From NCBI GenBank assembly GCA_032622095.1, contig CP136061.1, forward strand, positions 82,870,324 through 82,934,323: 64,000 nt of DNA. Direction: 5' to 3'. How positions within the stretch are numbered: position 1 is the first letter of the stretch; each line of letters begins with the position of its first letter. This stretch comes from Siphonodentalium dalli (Eukaryota; Mollusca; Scaphopoda; Gadilida; Siphonodentaliidae). The notes below the pieces were generated by a model, which was given only the letters and a program-made list of their open reading frames with translations, did not search any database and was not told where the DNA came from. Below are positions 13,591 through 25,220 of this stretch, piece after piece. A program made the translations under genes and the position numbers.

Positions 13591-14985
13591 TGGCATATAG
13601 GACTATTGGCTATAAATTATATGAAAAGGTTTAGTTACAATTTAAATCAATTTCGATGCCATGGAAACAGTCTGGTGAACTTTAGCCAAACTTGCCCAAT
13701 GTCACTGCTGTCGGTCGCCATTTTGTCCCTATTTTCGATATTGACGCCCTCATTTCTGCTAAAATTCATATCTGCCATCTTATTGGTACCCAGTATTCAG
13801 TACACTGGTGAGTTCAATTCCCCTCTGTGCATTACAATAATAATTGATATTTCTTCGAAATTGTGTTTTTAATCTATTTTAATTTGATGGACACTGAAGG
13901 GCCAAATCCTCGTGATATGGCCCATTATTAGCAGATATCGATTTTGCATGGTATATTTTTTCTAAACAAATGGAAATTATCTGGTAAAATGTAGTGAAAT
14001 GAGCACAATTTGACCACTTCCGGTCACCATTTGTCCGCTATTTTGGATTTTGTAATGATAACAATAATAATTTATTAATAATTCCACAAGGAACGAAATA
14101 TCTAACAATAAAGCCATACACGTAAATAGGACTTTTTATCAAAGAACTCTATAAAATTTCCCCCAAAGCGGATTTTGAAAATGTTGTTCCCCCGATTCTG
14201 CCCGAAAAAAATGCCAAAAATTTCCATTGTTTTATCGCTTATATGAGAATATGAAATGCCAGGTGTTACTGCACCATTTATTCTGACCTAGAATCATACA
14301 GATCTTATTTACAGGGCATCTACAACGAAATTCCGATAAATTTGCCAGGTAAATTTGACAGCGTGTGAGCGTACGGGGTCCATAACATTTTAGTATTTCA
14401 CAATTTTCCACACCGTTTTTAATTAGGGTGATTTCGTTTTCGTTTTACCATTTGGTCTGTGAACAATGATGATAGCGGAGATAGTATTAAGAAAAAATAT
14501 CATCTGTGCGTGTGGCATGCAAATAAAACTATTTTTTCGGGTTTTGGTTGGGTACTTAATTCAAACCCACCATCTCCTTATATAACACAGATCCCCAGAA
14601 CAAAAATTACCCACCCCAACAATACTTACTCATATATAATTAAGTATTATTGGGGTAGGGTCAATATTTCTCCTGGTGACCTGTGCTTCTTAAATGAAAA
14701 CGCACGGAATTTCGTTTCTTAAACAGTGTTTTTATGACCAGCGATAGCAGGATAACTATTGAGGAAAAAATCAGCTTTTTGTGCAAATGAAAGATAATAT
14801 TCGGGTTTTTGGGGGTACTTTAAAAAAAAACAATTCTGAAATGAAAAAGCCGGGGAATTTTGTTTCAGAAATTGTGTATTATTGATCAGTGATGACCAGA
14901 GCACTATTAATATGAAAATCAGCTTTGTACTCGAAAGTGCAAATAGAAGTCATTTTTGGGGTTTTGTGGGTACTTAAAACCCCCC
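13591..14985. other. Interior of the right arm of foldback element I
   Basis: No gene is supported. From about 14690 to 14985 there are degenerate tandem relatives (period about 150 bp) of the outer arm sequence, with TTTCAGAA...GAAATTCC and AAACCCC blocks. The 88-codon frame near 13606 has no supporting features. Confidence 0.5.
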
Positions 14986-15549
14986 CCCCCCCTTCTGAAA
15001 TGAAAACTCCAGGAAATTTCGTTTCAGAAATTGTGTATTGTTGATCAGTAATTGGTGGAGCACTATTAATACAAAAAAGTGCAAATAGAAGTAATTTTGG
15101 GGTTTTTTTGTGGGGTTTCTGGGCCCTAAACGCCAGGAGTGCGGAACTTAAGAAATCCGATTTTTTGAACGTTCCTGGGGTGTAACAAATCTTGGGCATC
15201 AAACCTTTCGTACTCGATTGTGCAAATAAAACCCAGCAGGCTCCCTGACTAAATCATACAACGCTGATTTTTAGCAAGACAATTGGTATCTACCCCCATG
15301 CATTAGTACCGTTATGGGGAGGCGGTGAACGATTTACAATTTATCATCGGTGATAAGTGTGTAATTGACAAGCACTCATGGCCAACAAAATATTCATTGT
15401 CAATAAAAAACACAGTAATGCACAGTATACTATTCCTTGGCTATCTACAGCCTATGCAATTTACTACTAACTTTTTCTAGGTGATTCGAGTGCTAACAGT
15501 GTGTTGGCTAATGGCCAGCAATTGAATGGCGCTGTTAACGCCATGAATA

Positions 15550-16100
15550 AATCACTATGTATCTCTTTGATACAAAAAAATGTAGATTGTTTCCTGGGTA
15601 TGAAATCATGCGTATGAGTTGGAAATCCCTGTCCGGAAACGCTTAAATCAACTAATATTGATTTTATTTAAAATATTTTATTATAAAATGAGATGATAAA
15701 GTGGGACACGTTATTGATCTATTTTTAGAACAGACCATTCATAGGATACCATGTAGCGATAGAGATCATTAGGTGTTTATATAGTTATGTTCCGAACGTC
15801 AAATGTCCCAGATTGATTGTTTGTAATCTTGTATTACAAGTTATAAGCAATAATGAGTCTACTTAATTTTTATTTGTGACAAAATTACACAATCCAATTT
15901 CTAGTCTCTGCTAACATTAACCAATATTGTTCCTTAGCTAAACAACCACACGTTTTTAGACCAGAACATATTCAAAATATTATCAATATTAATCGATAGA
16001 TGCATTTCCCGACATGGGTCTTCGATTCATATTTAATATTTTATACCCATATAACTATATAACACATGTTTACAAAGAGATAGACCATCTTTAAGATACA
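15550..16100. mobile_element. MITE family A, copy 1
   Basis: Inverted ends share TCCGGAAACGCTT / CATTTCCCGACATGGGTCTT and the TTTACAAAGAGATAGA terminus. The centre holds CATTTGACGTTCGG read in reverse (GAACGTCAAATGTCCCAGA). The same family lies at 16185-16700, 19860-20300 and 60915-61505. The full length is about 500 bp, the arms are over 100 bp, and no coding frame is present. Confidence 0.7.
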
Positions 16101-16184
16101 AGTGTATATACACGAAAGGCAATCCTGAAGAAAACATAGATGGAATAGAACACAACTGCCTTATAATTTTGTGGTGACGATGTG

Positions 16185-16700
16185 TGCCTAAAGGTTGATT
16201 ATCTCTTTGTAAACATTTGTTATATAGTTACCGGGATACAAAAATATTAGATCTGAATCGAAGTCTCCTGTCCGGAAATGCTTCTATCGATTAATATTAA
16301 TTCTATTTCGAATATGTTCTGGTCTAAAAAGGTGTGGTCGTTTAACTAACGAACAACAGTGGTTACTGTTAACAGAGACCAGAATTTTTATTGTGTAATT
16401 TTATCACAAATAAACGTTAATTATACTCAGTATCGCTTATAACTATGGAATAAAACAATACAACCAATAAATCTGGACATTTGACGTTCGGTACGTAGCC
16501 ACAGGAACAACTTAATCCTCTATATCGCTATATGGTATCACCCGAATTGTCTGTTTTAAAAATATACATATAAACTGTCCCAATAAAATATTCGAAATAA
16601 AATCAATATTATATGATAGAATCCTTTCCGGACAGGGCTCTTCAGTTCATATTTATTATTTTATACCCACTCAAATTTGTTAATTAAAGAGATAATCCAT
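16185..16700. mobile_element. MITE family A, copy 2
   Basis: Starts near CCTAAAGGTTGATTATCTC and ends near AAAGAGATAATCC. The internal blocks GTCCGGAAATGCTTCTATCG and ACATTTGACGTTCGGTACG are shared with the other copies. The terminal inverted repeats extend over 100 bp (ATATTATAGTTACC-type block, then GAATCGAAG...CCGGAAATGC). Confidence 0.75.
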
Positions 16701-16798
16701 CTTTAATATAATAATGGTACAGATAATCATTCTGATATTTAATAAATTTCCCTTACTCAACAGGAAATATATATTTTAAACCAGTGTGAGTAACTTTA

Positions 16799-16860
16799 AT
16801 GTTTGTCGTCGTCGTTGTTCCTGTTGTTGTTATTGTTTTTCTTGTTCTTGTTGTTGAAAG
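16799..16860. repeat. GTT/GTC trinucleotide microsatellite
   Basis: Runs of GTCGTCGTCGTTGTT and TTGTTGTTATTG, interrupted by single changes. Confidence 0.8.
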
Positions 16861-16984
16861 AAGGAAGAGCTATATAAAGCGTGTAGCTACTTCGACAAAC
16901 ATGGTAGTGCGCGTATTTAAAAACGAATACGGTACGGTATAAATCCAAAACATCGTCCTTATTACTTAAAGGTGGATTATAACT

Positions 16985-17240
16985 TCGGAGTGGCTAAAGA
17001 GCGGTATACCGCTCTTTAGCGACGAGGGCTAAAGAGCGGTATACTGCGCTTTATAGCCGGACACTAAAGATCGAGCAGTACGGATGATGATGTATACAAG
17101 ACCGTTCTTTATCGCGCCAAGACCATGTATAGCTAAATAGCGGTATATACGGGTGTACACTGTACACCACTATTGAGTGTATGACAGGTATACCGTTCTA
17201 TGGCGTTGGTCACTAAATAGCAGTATACCGTTGCAGGATC
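16985..17240. repeat. Palindrome cluster with AGAGCGGTATACCGCTCT core, left
   Basis: A perfect 28-bp palindrome lies at 16993-17020 (core AGAGCGGTATACCGCTCT). Degenerate half-sites follow near 17029, 17131 and 17216 (AAATAGCGGTATA, AAATAGCAGTATACCG). A 17-bp palindrome GGTGTACACTGTACACC is at 17153-17169. The same core forms a second cluster at 19690-19855. The two clusters may mark the ends of one element, since both are next to a GTGGCTAAAGA motif in inverted orientation. Confidence 0.75.
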
Positions 17241-17424
17241 CATGCGAGGCCTGACCCTATTTTGGACTTCGGTAGTGTGGAGTTTACCCATGTAAGACAT
17301 CCAGTTTGTTCGCCTAGACTATCATACCATTCTTTTCTGTTGACGACGCCTTCGTGAAGGAAGTTGAAAGCGAGACTGAACGTCATCCTCTTGATTTATC
17401 AAGTGGCAAATTATCTTTCTCCGA

Positions 17425-17915
17425 GCCTATCACCATGATCTTTTCAAATGGAATTCCTATATCATTTTCTCCGGAAGATCACTACTATTTTAAATTTGGA
17501 CTTGGACATTAAGCCGCGAGAATCCGGCATTGTATCAGTGTCATAAGACCTTAGGCAGACCTCCTTCCAAAAGCCAGATAGTAACATTCTTCCCAAGCTC
17601 TTTTCAAATGGAATTTCTATATCATTCTCCCCGGAAGATCACTACTATTTTTAATTTGGACTTGGACATTAAGCCGCGAGAATCCAGACATTGTATCAGT
17701 GTCATGCGACCTTAGGCAGACCTCCTTCCAAAAGCCAGATAGTAACATTCTTCCCAAGCTCTTTTCAAATGGCATTTCTATATCATTCTTCCCAGAAGAA
17801 CACTGCTATTTTAAATTTGGACTTGGACATTAAGCCGCGAGAATCCAGGCATTGTATCAGTGTCATGCGACCTTAGGCAGACCTCCTCCCAAAAGCCAGA
17901 TAGTAACATTTTTCA
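17425..17915. repeat. 161-bp tandem repeat, about three copies
   Basis: TTTTCAAATGGAATTCCTAT and its variants recur at about 17443, 17604 and 17765. Each is followed by GGACTTGGACATTAAGCCGC and CCTTAGGCAGACCTCC. The period is not divisible by three, so the 61-codon frames that appear twice are artefacts. Flanks are near-identical between units. Confidence 0.85.
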
Positions 17916-19055
17916 AGCTATGTCAGCAATCAATTCCTTGATTGGAAAGGATTAATACCCTCAGTTTGCAATAGTTTGTTTTCCGCATGCGGGGACGCAT
18001 ACATTTTCGAAGGCGTGGGTGGTGTGACGAGCACAGGATTCATATGCACAAGATTTATACACGACCCGGTAACAAGCTACATGTCCGGATTAAAAGCCAC
18101 TTCCTGTTTACGTTGTCAAGCAGACAAAATCATCTTGACAACGAAAGTAAATGTGGAAGCACAGATATCATCACACAAATATCGTTCCAATAAGCTATGC
18201 ATATTATATTAACCCAAATTATATTCCCTCATATTTATATCATATCAGGGCACATTTAGAAGCATTTATTTGGAAGTTTTGAGGTCGCATATGTATGTAT
18301 TTAACATTGAAGCGAGTGTGCCTCCGGCAATGTCGGAAGCTTTTTGGCCTGTGACCCCGGTTATCACAAATAGCGATTTTTCACATAAAAATGGTAACTT
18401 CCCATGATATATGATTATTATGCCTTTAATAATCATATATCAATGCACCCCTCCACAATTATCCAAACCCTGGAAAAGTTCGGGAAAGTCAAATATATTC
18501 AATTATAATACACCCCAAATTTCGACGCACATAAAATAAATCAACCCGGTGCTTCCAGATTTCCATAAATAGTGAGAAAACAACAAGGTCCCATTTGTTG
18601 AAATTATAAGGCAATTGTCGGGTATACATCACTATATTACCCCGAACAAATGCCAACCCGAGGAAAAGTCAAATAAGTGAGTTTTGATCCAAAAATATGA
18701 CGGCATATTTTTGCATTACGAATACTTGGCCGCCAGTTTCGTCACACTCACCTCGTCTCCGGAGTATGAATCTATTCCCGTCCATATACTTCCAATAGCC
18801 CAATTATAGTTATCAATAAATTTCTTATACATAACTGTAATTAAATATCCAGGTAAAATAGAAATGTCCCGAATTCCATAATACCTTGGAATTGCCATAA
18901 TTAAAATTAGACTGCGCGCAAGAAGGGAAATCCCCGGATCGCAAATATAGAAGCAGATCGGTGCTCTCAAGCTAGCCTGCGATTGGCTGGGTTTCAACGA
19001 TTCTGATTGGTTGCAACTTTGTGCCACCAGGTGCCCTGAGATGGGTATACAAGGA
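17916..19055. other. Stretch with no supported gene; one long hairpin
   Basis: At about 18406-18440 there is an inverted repeat with 14-bp arms, ATATATGATTATTA and its reverse complement, separated by 7 bases. Frames at 17976 (+) and 18716 (-) lack splice sites or motifs that would support them. Confidence 0.45.
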
Positions 19056-19213
19056 GGTCTCAGACCCGGAGAACCTCAGTTGGGTCACGGCTCAATTCAA
19101 TGTAAGCAAGCTCGAAGCCTAAGTGCTCGAAGCAAAAGCTCGAATCTTTAAGATCGAAGCACAAAAGCTTAACTAATTAAGGTGTTACCCTAAGTGGTAA
19201 ACCTTGGAAGTGT
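19056..19213. repeat. Hairpin-rich leader of the cloverleaf repeat
   Basis: Several short inverted repeats occur in series: GAGGTCTC with GAGAACCTC near 19050-19075, CTCGAAGC repeated three times near 19111-19165, and AAGGTGTTACC with GGTAAACCTT near 19180-19206. No coding frame is present. Confidence 0.5.
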
Positions 19214-19312
19214 ATAGAGACTAAGTGGGCAGTTTTACGAGGTTAAAACTGCCAAAGTCCTGCCAAGGGCAGAACTTGAACAGACAGTTAGCTGGAAACT
19301 GTCGGTCTCTAT
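19214..19312. repeat. Cloverleaf-like tandem unit 1
   Basis: An outer 8-bp stem ATAGAGAC / GTCTCTAT encloses three hairpins: GGCAGTTTTA with TAAAACTGCC, AGTCCTGCC with GGCAGAACT, and GACAGTT with AACTGTC. The same design recurs 137 bp downstream. Either strand could form it. It does not match tRNA, 5S, snRNA or the hammerhead core as far as I can see. Confidence 0.65.
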
Positions 19313-19350
19313 TGTGTTTACAGATTGGCAAGGCCAAGTCTGTGTAGTGT

Positions 19351-19448
19351 ATAGAGACTAAGTGGGCAGTTTTACGAGGTTAAAACTGCTAAAGTCCTGC
19401 CACGGGCAGAACTTGATAGACAGTTAGCTGGAAACTGTCAGTCTCTAT
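19351..19448. repeat. Cloverleaf-like tandem unit 2
   Basis: Second copy of the 19214-19312 structure. The differences fall in a loop (AAG to ACG), in linkers, and at one stem position where G-C becomes G-T, so every stem is kept. A linker hairpin between the units, CAGATTGGC with GCCAAGTCTG, lies at 19321-19342. Confidence 0.65.
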
Positions 19449-19689
19449 TGACCGGTAGAGAGGCCGAGACCAAGTCCCATTAGATATAGGGAGGGGTATA
19501 GTATAGTGTTTCCCTTGAGCACTTAGAAAAATAAGGGTGGTGGCCGCAACTTTATTTAGAATCAACCCAGACATTAAAATCCCCTTGGGCGTCTGGGCGA
19601 CCCACGAGTCGGAATCATATTCCTATGTTATGGCATGCAGTCGTTAGACTGCTCGGTTAGTTTGTACCCCGGTTGCATGTTACATATAC

Positions 19690-19855
19690 CGTTCTTTAGC
19701 GTGTCAGGCCCATATAGCTAAAGAGTGGTATACCACTCTTTAGCGTTTGGTACTAAAGAGCGGTATACCGCTCTTTAGCACCAAACGCTAAAGAGCGGAA
19801 TACCGTTCTTTAGCGTGTCAGGACCATATAGCTAAAGAGAGGTATCTTTAGCCAC
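19690..19855. repeat. Palindrome cluster with AGAGCGGTATACCGCTCT core, right
   Basis: The 50 bases at 19741-19790 form a palindrome with a single mismatched pair. They are centred on the same core as 16993-17020 and nested in a longer imperfect palindrome of about 76 bp. Further half-sites and the repeated block CGTGTCAGG.CCATATAGC occur on both sides. Confidence 0.8.
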
Positions 19856-19859
19856 GGCC

Positions 19860-20300
19860 TTATAACTTTGTAAACATATATTTTATAGTTACCGGGGTAT
19901 AAATATTAGATCTGAATCGCAAAATCCTGTCCGGAAATGCTTCTATCGATTAACATTGATTTTATTTCGAATATGTTCTGGTCTAAAAAAGGTCTAGTTG
20001 TTTAGCTAACGAACACTAGTAGTTACTGTTAACAGAGACCTTAACTTTCTTTGCGTAATTTTGTCACAATTAAACATTAATAATACCCATTATCGCTTAT
20101 AACTATGGAATAAAACAATAGAACCAATCAATCTGGGACATTTGACGTTCGGTACGTAGCCATAGGAACAGCCTAATGCTCTCTATCGCTATATCGTATC
20201 ACCCGAATGGTCTGTTCTAAAAATAGACAAATACAATGTCCCAATTTCGTCTCATTTCATGATAAAATATTCGAAATAAATCCAATATTATTTGATAGAA
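19860..20300. mobile_element. MITE family A, copy 3 (right end missing)
   Basis: Contains TAGTTACCGGGGTATAAATA, GTCCGGAAATGCTTCTATCG and GACATTTGACGTTCGGTACG in the same order as copy 2. It stops near 20300, where the next repeat starts, without the mirrored terminus. Confidence 0.7.
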
Positions 20301-20311
20301 ATATACTTCAA

Positions 20312-21945
20312 ATATACTTTGAAGTATATTCTCAAGTCGCATTAATTAATGTACCAGTTTAAGTCTGGTATCAATGGTATTGTATTGATGTCTATATTTC
20401 AGTGATGTATACCGGTATATAACAATTAAATGTATGTGCCAGCCCTGTTACTGAAACCATGACATTTGGACCTTGATGGTTAAAGGCACGGATGACCTTC
20501 GTTATAGGTTATAATTTACAAATAACAGTTACCAAATTATAACATGCTGTAAAGAATATACTAATAGTATAATATAATGATAGTATGAATGCCATATTAT
20601 CTTCAAAACACACTTTGTGTTAGTCGAACGTTTGTTTATATACAGCATGTAAAATGTGAGCGATAAGCACAACAGTCAACACCGTGGAAATGTTTTTATG
20701 AGGGTGATTCAAGGTGACCCATTCAACGCCGAAATATTGAAAGGTGAGGGTTAGCTATCGCTAAACTGAACGTTATAAACAATTTGGTGGAATTTATAAT
20801 CAAAGTTCACTTAATGCATGGGGTATCCCCGGCGATGACTGTTTTCCTTATCGCAGACTCTTTGCACACTTTTATTTACATAACATAGAGTTTATTTACA
20901 TGACTTTGAAATAGCATTTAAAGGTACTCAATCCGATCAGACGGTCCCCATATCATCAAGATACAAACAAAAATGTCCATCTTCATCAACAATTTTGTCT
21001 GAGACCGTCCGTTTAGCACGTGTTTCTGGGCCACATATAATTGCACATCTCTAATAATAATGAACTTCAAAAATCAACGTCTGATCACTCTGAGCTAAGA
21101 TGGGTGGGTTCCTCGACTCGAATCAAATATTTTTTAACCCCGAAGCCAAAAAAATAGTAATTTAGGAGCGTTAATTCGGATAATGCATCTTCAATACAAC
21201 TATTAATTATTTAAGTCCAGCGTTTAGGTTCATTGCATCTGAGCACGTATGTGTGAGTCAGGGTGCTATATATCAGCCATGTATTAACTCTGAAATGTTT
21301 GTAAAAGTAAAACATAAAGTGATCCAGACAGAATGATGGACAAAACCAAAGCACTGTCACTGATGGTTATTTAAAACCTAATTGCCGGCTACCACCTTTG
21401 ACCAAGAATCTTAACCAAATATGTACCATGCACATTTCCATTGCGAGCTGTTTCTGAAACTGAATAGAACCTGGTGTAAAATTGTCTGCTATGAGGGTTT
21501 ACGAGCAGATAATTTCACCCATTCACAATACAAACTGTTCATAACACTATGCATACATGGCCGCAATAGCTCGAAGACGAGTGTGACTCGCCACACAGTA
21601 GTAATTCAACCAGGTTCTACTCATGATTCATTCCATGAACTAGATATCACATGCACAATTATGCTACGATATGATAGGTAGAGCTATTTGTGCTGACGAT
21701 AGGATATATTGCGATTCAATTTAGACATGGAAACATTATTGAAATTTCAACACAGTGAAGAATGGTGGCCTGGTATAATGATAAATTTGTTTCAGTATTT
21801 TTAATAGCATGCCTTTCCTTGCCTATATTAAAATAACCACTCTGTAACAAATGAATTTCGTATCCGGAGAAGTTGGGCCCATTATTAGCTCAGAATAGTC
21901 ATTGCATGTACGCAGCATAATGCATTGCAAATAACTTTAAGTATA
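20312..21945 (+). repeat. Interspersed repeat B, copy 1, left part
   Basis: Begins TACTTTGAAGTATATTCTCA, as does copy 2 at 29464. Shared blocks continue to the insertion point of foldback element II: ACCGGTATATAACA, GGTTAGCTATCGCTA, TGATCCAGACAG, GACGAGTGTGACTCGCCACA. The copy resumes at 26693-26785. The 86-codon frame at 21421 is not kept in copy 2. Parts of this repeat (GCGATAAGCA.AACA.TCAACACCG) recur at 48550 and, reversed, at 49640-49860. Confidence 0.75.
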
Positions 21946-23439
21946 GAGTATGGGCTCTCGTTACACGAGGTGTCACCAGAAAGGGGAATTTCAGCGACCA
22001 CCATATTTATGTAGCCCAACTATGCTAGTTGCAGGATCCGGTTGTCGCGGGATCAATATCTGGGGCAAAATGTGATTTTTTCACATTTTCCTCATGCTAC
22101 CCAACCTTATTTTTATGCATTTTTCGGGTCAGTTCATGTGATGTTCATCGGTCTAAACTTCTTAGTCTATGTTCAATTTAACCTTAAGAGTTATGTGAGT
22201 TGTATTGAAAAAGGTTAAAAATTGCCAGATAATCGTTTGACGTTGACGTTTGAGCTGTGACGTTTTCGTTAATCGTCAACGTATTTTCTTCCATTGATTC
22301 AGCTAAATGTGTCAGTTTCAACTCCGTTTATCATAAACCTATCGGAAATTGTCACAATATTTATGCCTTTTTGTGATCCGTGTCATATCTGCTAGTCGAT
22401 GGGTGTATTATTGTGGCCCTGTGGCGTACGTGTCCCGAATACATGGCAAAAACTTACCCCTCCCCCAAAACGATATGTAGTAACGCGTTTTGACAAATAG
22501 TCAGATTTCTTATATATTATCATATTTGTTTGCTTGCTAAAGCCATCTTAAACATATTGGTATGCATAGTAGGTCTGTTTTCATGATTGACTTGTTGCCA
22601 TTATTTTATTTTGAAGTATTTGCCTAAAATGGGTTCAGCATAATTTAAAGAGCGTTTCGTTTGTACCAAAAACGATAGATGGTGCCATTTGGCGCATTAT
22701 GGTCGCTACGATTTGAAATGTTTTATCAAAGATTGCTAAGTATGAATCTCAAAGATATATTTGAAAATTTGGATATGATCCATGGGTTCTTACTGGCTAC
22801 AGTTGTGACCAGAACATAACATTGAACCATATGTAGATTCTTGTATTTTGGATAAATGGCACCATTTTGCGTATTATTATATATGAATTCAAATTTCAAA
22901 AAAAAAAACACTAAGTGTAAAACTCAGGCGCAGTTTGTGAAAAAGTTATATGTGACCATACTGTTCTCACTGGTTACCATTGTGATACAAATTTAACATT
23001 GAACACTATAGAACATATTTTGTTATTTTACTCGAACGTTGATAGTAATATTACTATGCAGCCACCAAGTTCTACTATAAGAATAGAAGTCATTCACTGT
23101 AACAATCAGTGATCTAATAATATATTTCATGAAATATAGTCGATATAGTTATGCTTATAGATACAGTACTTGACAAAAGTATGTGCACAATACTGTGTAA
23201 TGCCATGCTTCATATGTTGAGTCAAAAGAAAACTGATCATCAAACTACAGTTTGACAAAGTGACTATTTTGTAATTTATTGTTTAGCGATACGTGTTATC
23301 AACAGACAAGTGATTGAAGCCAAATTGTAAATATTAACGAATTGTAATGCGACAAATATACTGGTAAGTTATAGTTCGTCATCATTTCTGCCAGGAGTCT
23401 GTCACACATACATCAGGAGAGTATGTGTTTTCCAAATGG

Positions 23440-24760
23440 GTTTTACTGTCTATTATATGATATCCCTTCATCCTTTATATGGTGTCCAATCACCTTTATA
23501 TGGCATTCATTCACCGTTATATGTTGTGCATATGTCTTTATATGCTATCCATTCATTTGTATATGGTGTCCGTACACATTTATATGGCATTCATTAACCT
23601 TTATATTGTGTGCAAATGTTATAGTATGTCCATTCATATTTACATCGTATCCATTCACATTCATGATGGTGAGTACTGTTCTTTATGTGGTATCCATTCA
23701 CCTTGATGTGGTGTCCATTCGCCTTTATGTGATGTCCATTCGCATTTCTATGGTGTTCATTCACCTTTATATTGTGGGCAGATGTCTTAAAATGATGTCC
23801 ATTCACCTTTATATGGTGGGCAATTGTCTTTATATGATGTTCATTCACATATATATGGTGTGCATTCACTTTTATATGGTGTCAATTTGCCTTTCTATGG
23901 TATTTATCCGCCTTCATATGTTGTCCATCCACCTTTATGGTGTGCAAATATGTCTATATGTTTACTATTCAACTTTATATGGTGTCTGTTCGCCTTTAAG
24001 TGGTGCCCATTCACCTTTATATGACGTGCCCATGTCTCTATATGATGTCAATTCGCATTTCTATGGTGTACATTCGCCTTTCAATGGTGTTCATTCACCT
24101 TTATACGCGTGCAGGTGTCATATGAAGTCAATTCGCGTTCCTATGGTGTCCATTGATTCGCCTCGATGGTGTCCTTTATATGATGCGCAAATATCGTTAT
24201 ATGATGTCCATTCACCTTTATGACTATGAGCACTGTTCGTTCTGTGATGGCATTGCACGGTGTCCATTTATCTTTATATTGTGTCAATTTACATTTATAT
24301 GGTGCCCATTTACCTTTATGTGGTCTCCGTTCATCTTCATGTTGTCTCCATTCATCTTTATGTTGTCTCCGTTCATCTTTATTTGGTGTCAATTTACCAC
24401 TATGTGGTGTTGTTTTACCTTGGTGTGGTGTTGTGTTTCCTTGATAGTGTGTCTATTTACATTTATATGGTGTCTGTTTACATGTATGTGATGTGTTTTA
24501 CCTTCACAACCACCTTCGTATTATGTCCTAGTGTCAATTCACATGTATGTGGTGTCCATTCACTTTCATATTTTATCCATTTACCTTTATTATGGTGTAT
24601 ATTTAACTCTATATGATGTGGGTTTTACCTTTATTTTGTGTCCATTGACCTGTATATGGTGTCCATTTACTTTTATCTGTAATGTAATTATATTCTTTAT
24701 ATGATGTACATACGACTTTATATGGTGTACAAACGACTTTATATGTCATGTGTAATGGTC
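23440..24760 (+). repeat. About 24-bp minisatellite, forward arm of foldback II
   Basis: Degenerate units of the form GTCCATTCACCTTTATATGG are repeated about 50 times. The unit length being near a multiple of three gives several long frames rich in Y, M, V and S (one of 266 codons from 23423). These are products of the repeat and should not be called genes. Confidence 0.85.
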
Positions 24761-24779
24761 TATATTATATGGTATATCA

Positions 24780-25220
24780 TGATGGTGAACGGACAACATA
24801 TAACGATATTTTCATGTCATATTAATACATCTCCACCATATAATACTACAATTGAAAATCATATACAGATGAATGGACACCATATACTGGTGGAACCACA
24901 TAATTTAAAGACGTATGCATATCACATGGAGAGCAGATGTCACAGTCTCAATGGTGAAAACACAACATAGAAAGGAAAATGGACAATATATCAAGATGAA
25001 TGCACACCACATAAGGAACTGTGCTCGTCTGACGGACACGCTATAAAGTCATAAATGGTTTGCACACCACATAAATGTGAATTGTCACCATATGAAGGTG
25101 ATTGGACACCATATACAGATAGAACGGCATCATATAAGGGATGACAACCACATAAGGTAGCTATGGTTTTCCATAGAAAACACAGAATCGCTGGATGCAT
25201 GTGTGATGGCGATGATGGAG
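24780..25220 (-). repeat. About 24-bp minisatellite, reverse arm of foldback II
   Basis: Units such as GAATGGACACCATATACTGG and AATGCACACCACATAAGGA are the reverse complement of the forward arm. The arm is shorter and more diverged than the forward one. Confidence 0.8.

Larger units (their letters stand above)
8835..15243. mobile_element. Foldback element I with opposed minisatellite arms
   Basis: The outer arms are inverted copies. About 8835-9130, which starts GAGCCTGCTGGGTTC, reappears reversed at about 14985-15243. Both contain blocks such as GTACGAAAGGTTTGATGCC, TTCTTAAGTTCCGCA and GAAATTTCCTGG. Inside the arms are minisatellites running in opposite directions (9860-11310 and 12925-13590). 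The centre is interrupted by a piggyBac-like insertion. No transposase frame is seen. The layout resembles foldback elements known from Drosophila (FB, Galileo) and sea urchin (TU). The superfamily is unresolved and no target duplication was identified. Confidence 0.65.

Noticed and set aside
17530-17876. Two near-identical 61-codon proteins in tandem
   Set aside because: The 161-bp repeat unit is not a multiple of three, and the frames depend on chance stops.
19214-19448. tRNA or hammerhead ribozyme for the cloverleaf units
   Set aside because: Stem lengths and loops do not fit a tRNA (no A or B box, no anticodon arm), and the CTGATGA...GAAA hammerhead core is absent.
23423-24223. 266-codon open frame, the longest in the window
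   Set aside because: It runs through a 24-bp minisatellite. Three overlapping frames and the opposite strand are equally open, and the protein is only the repeat translated.
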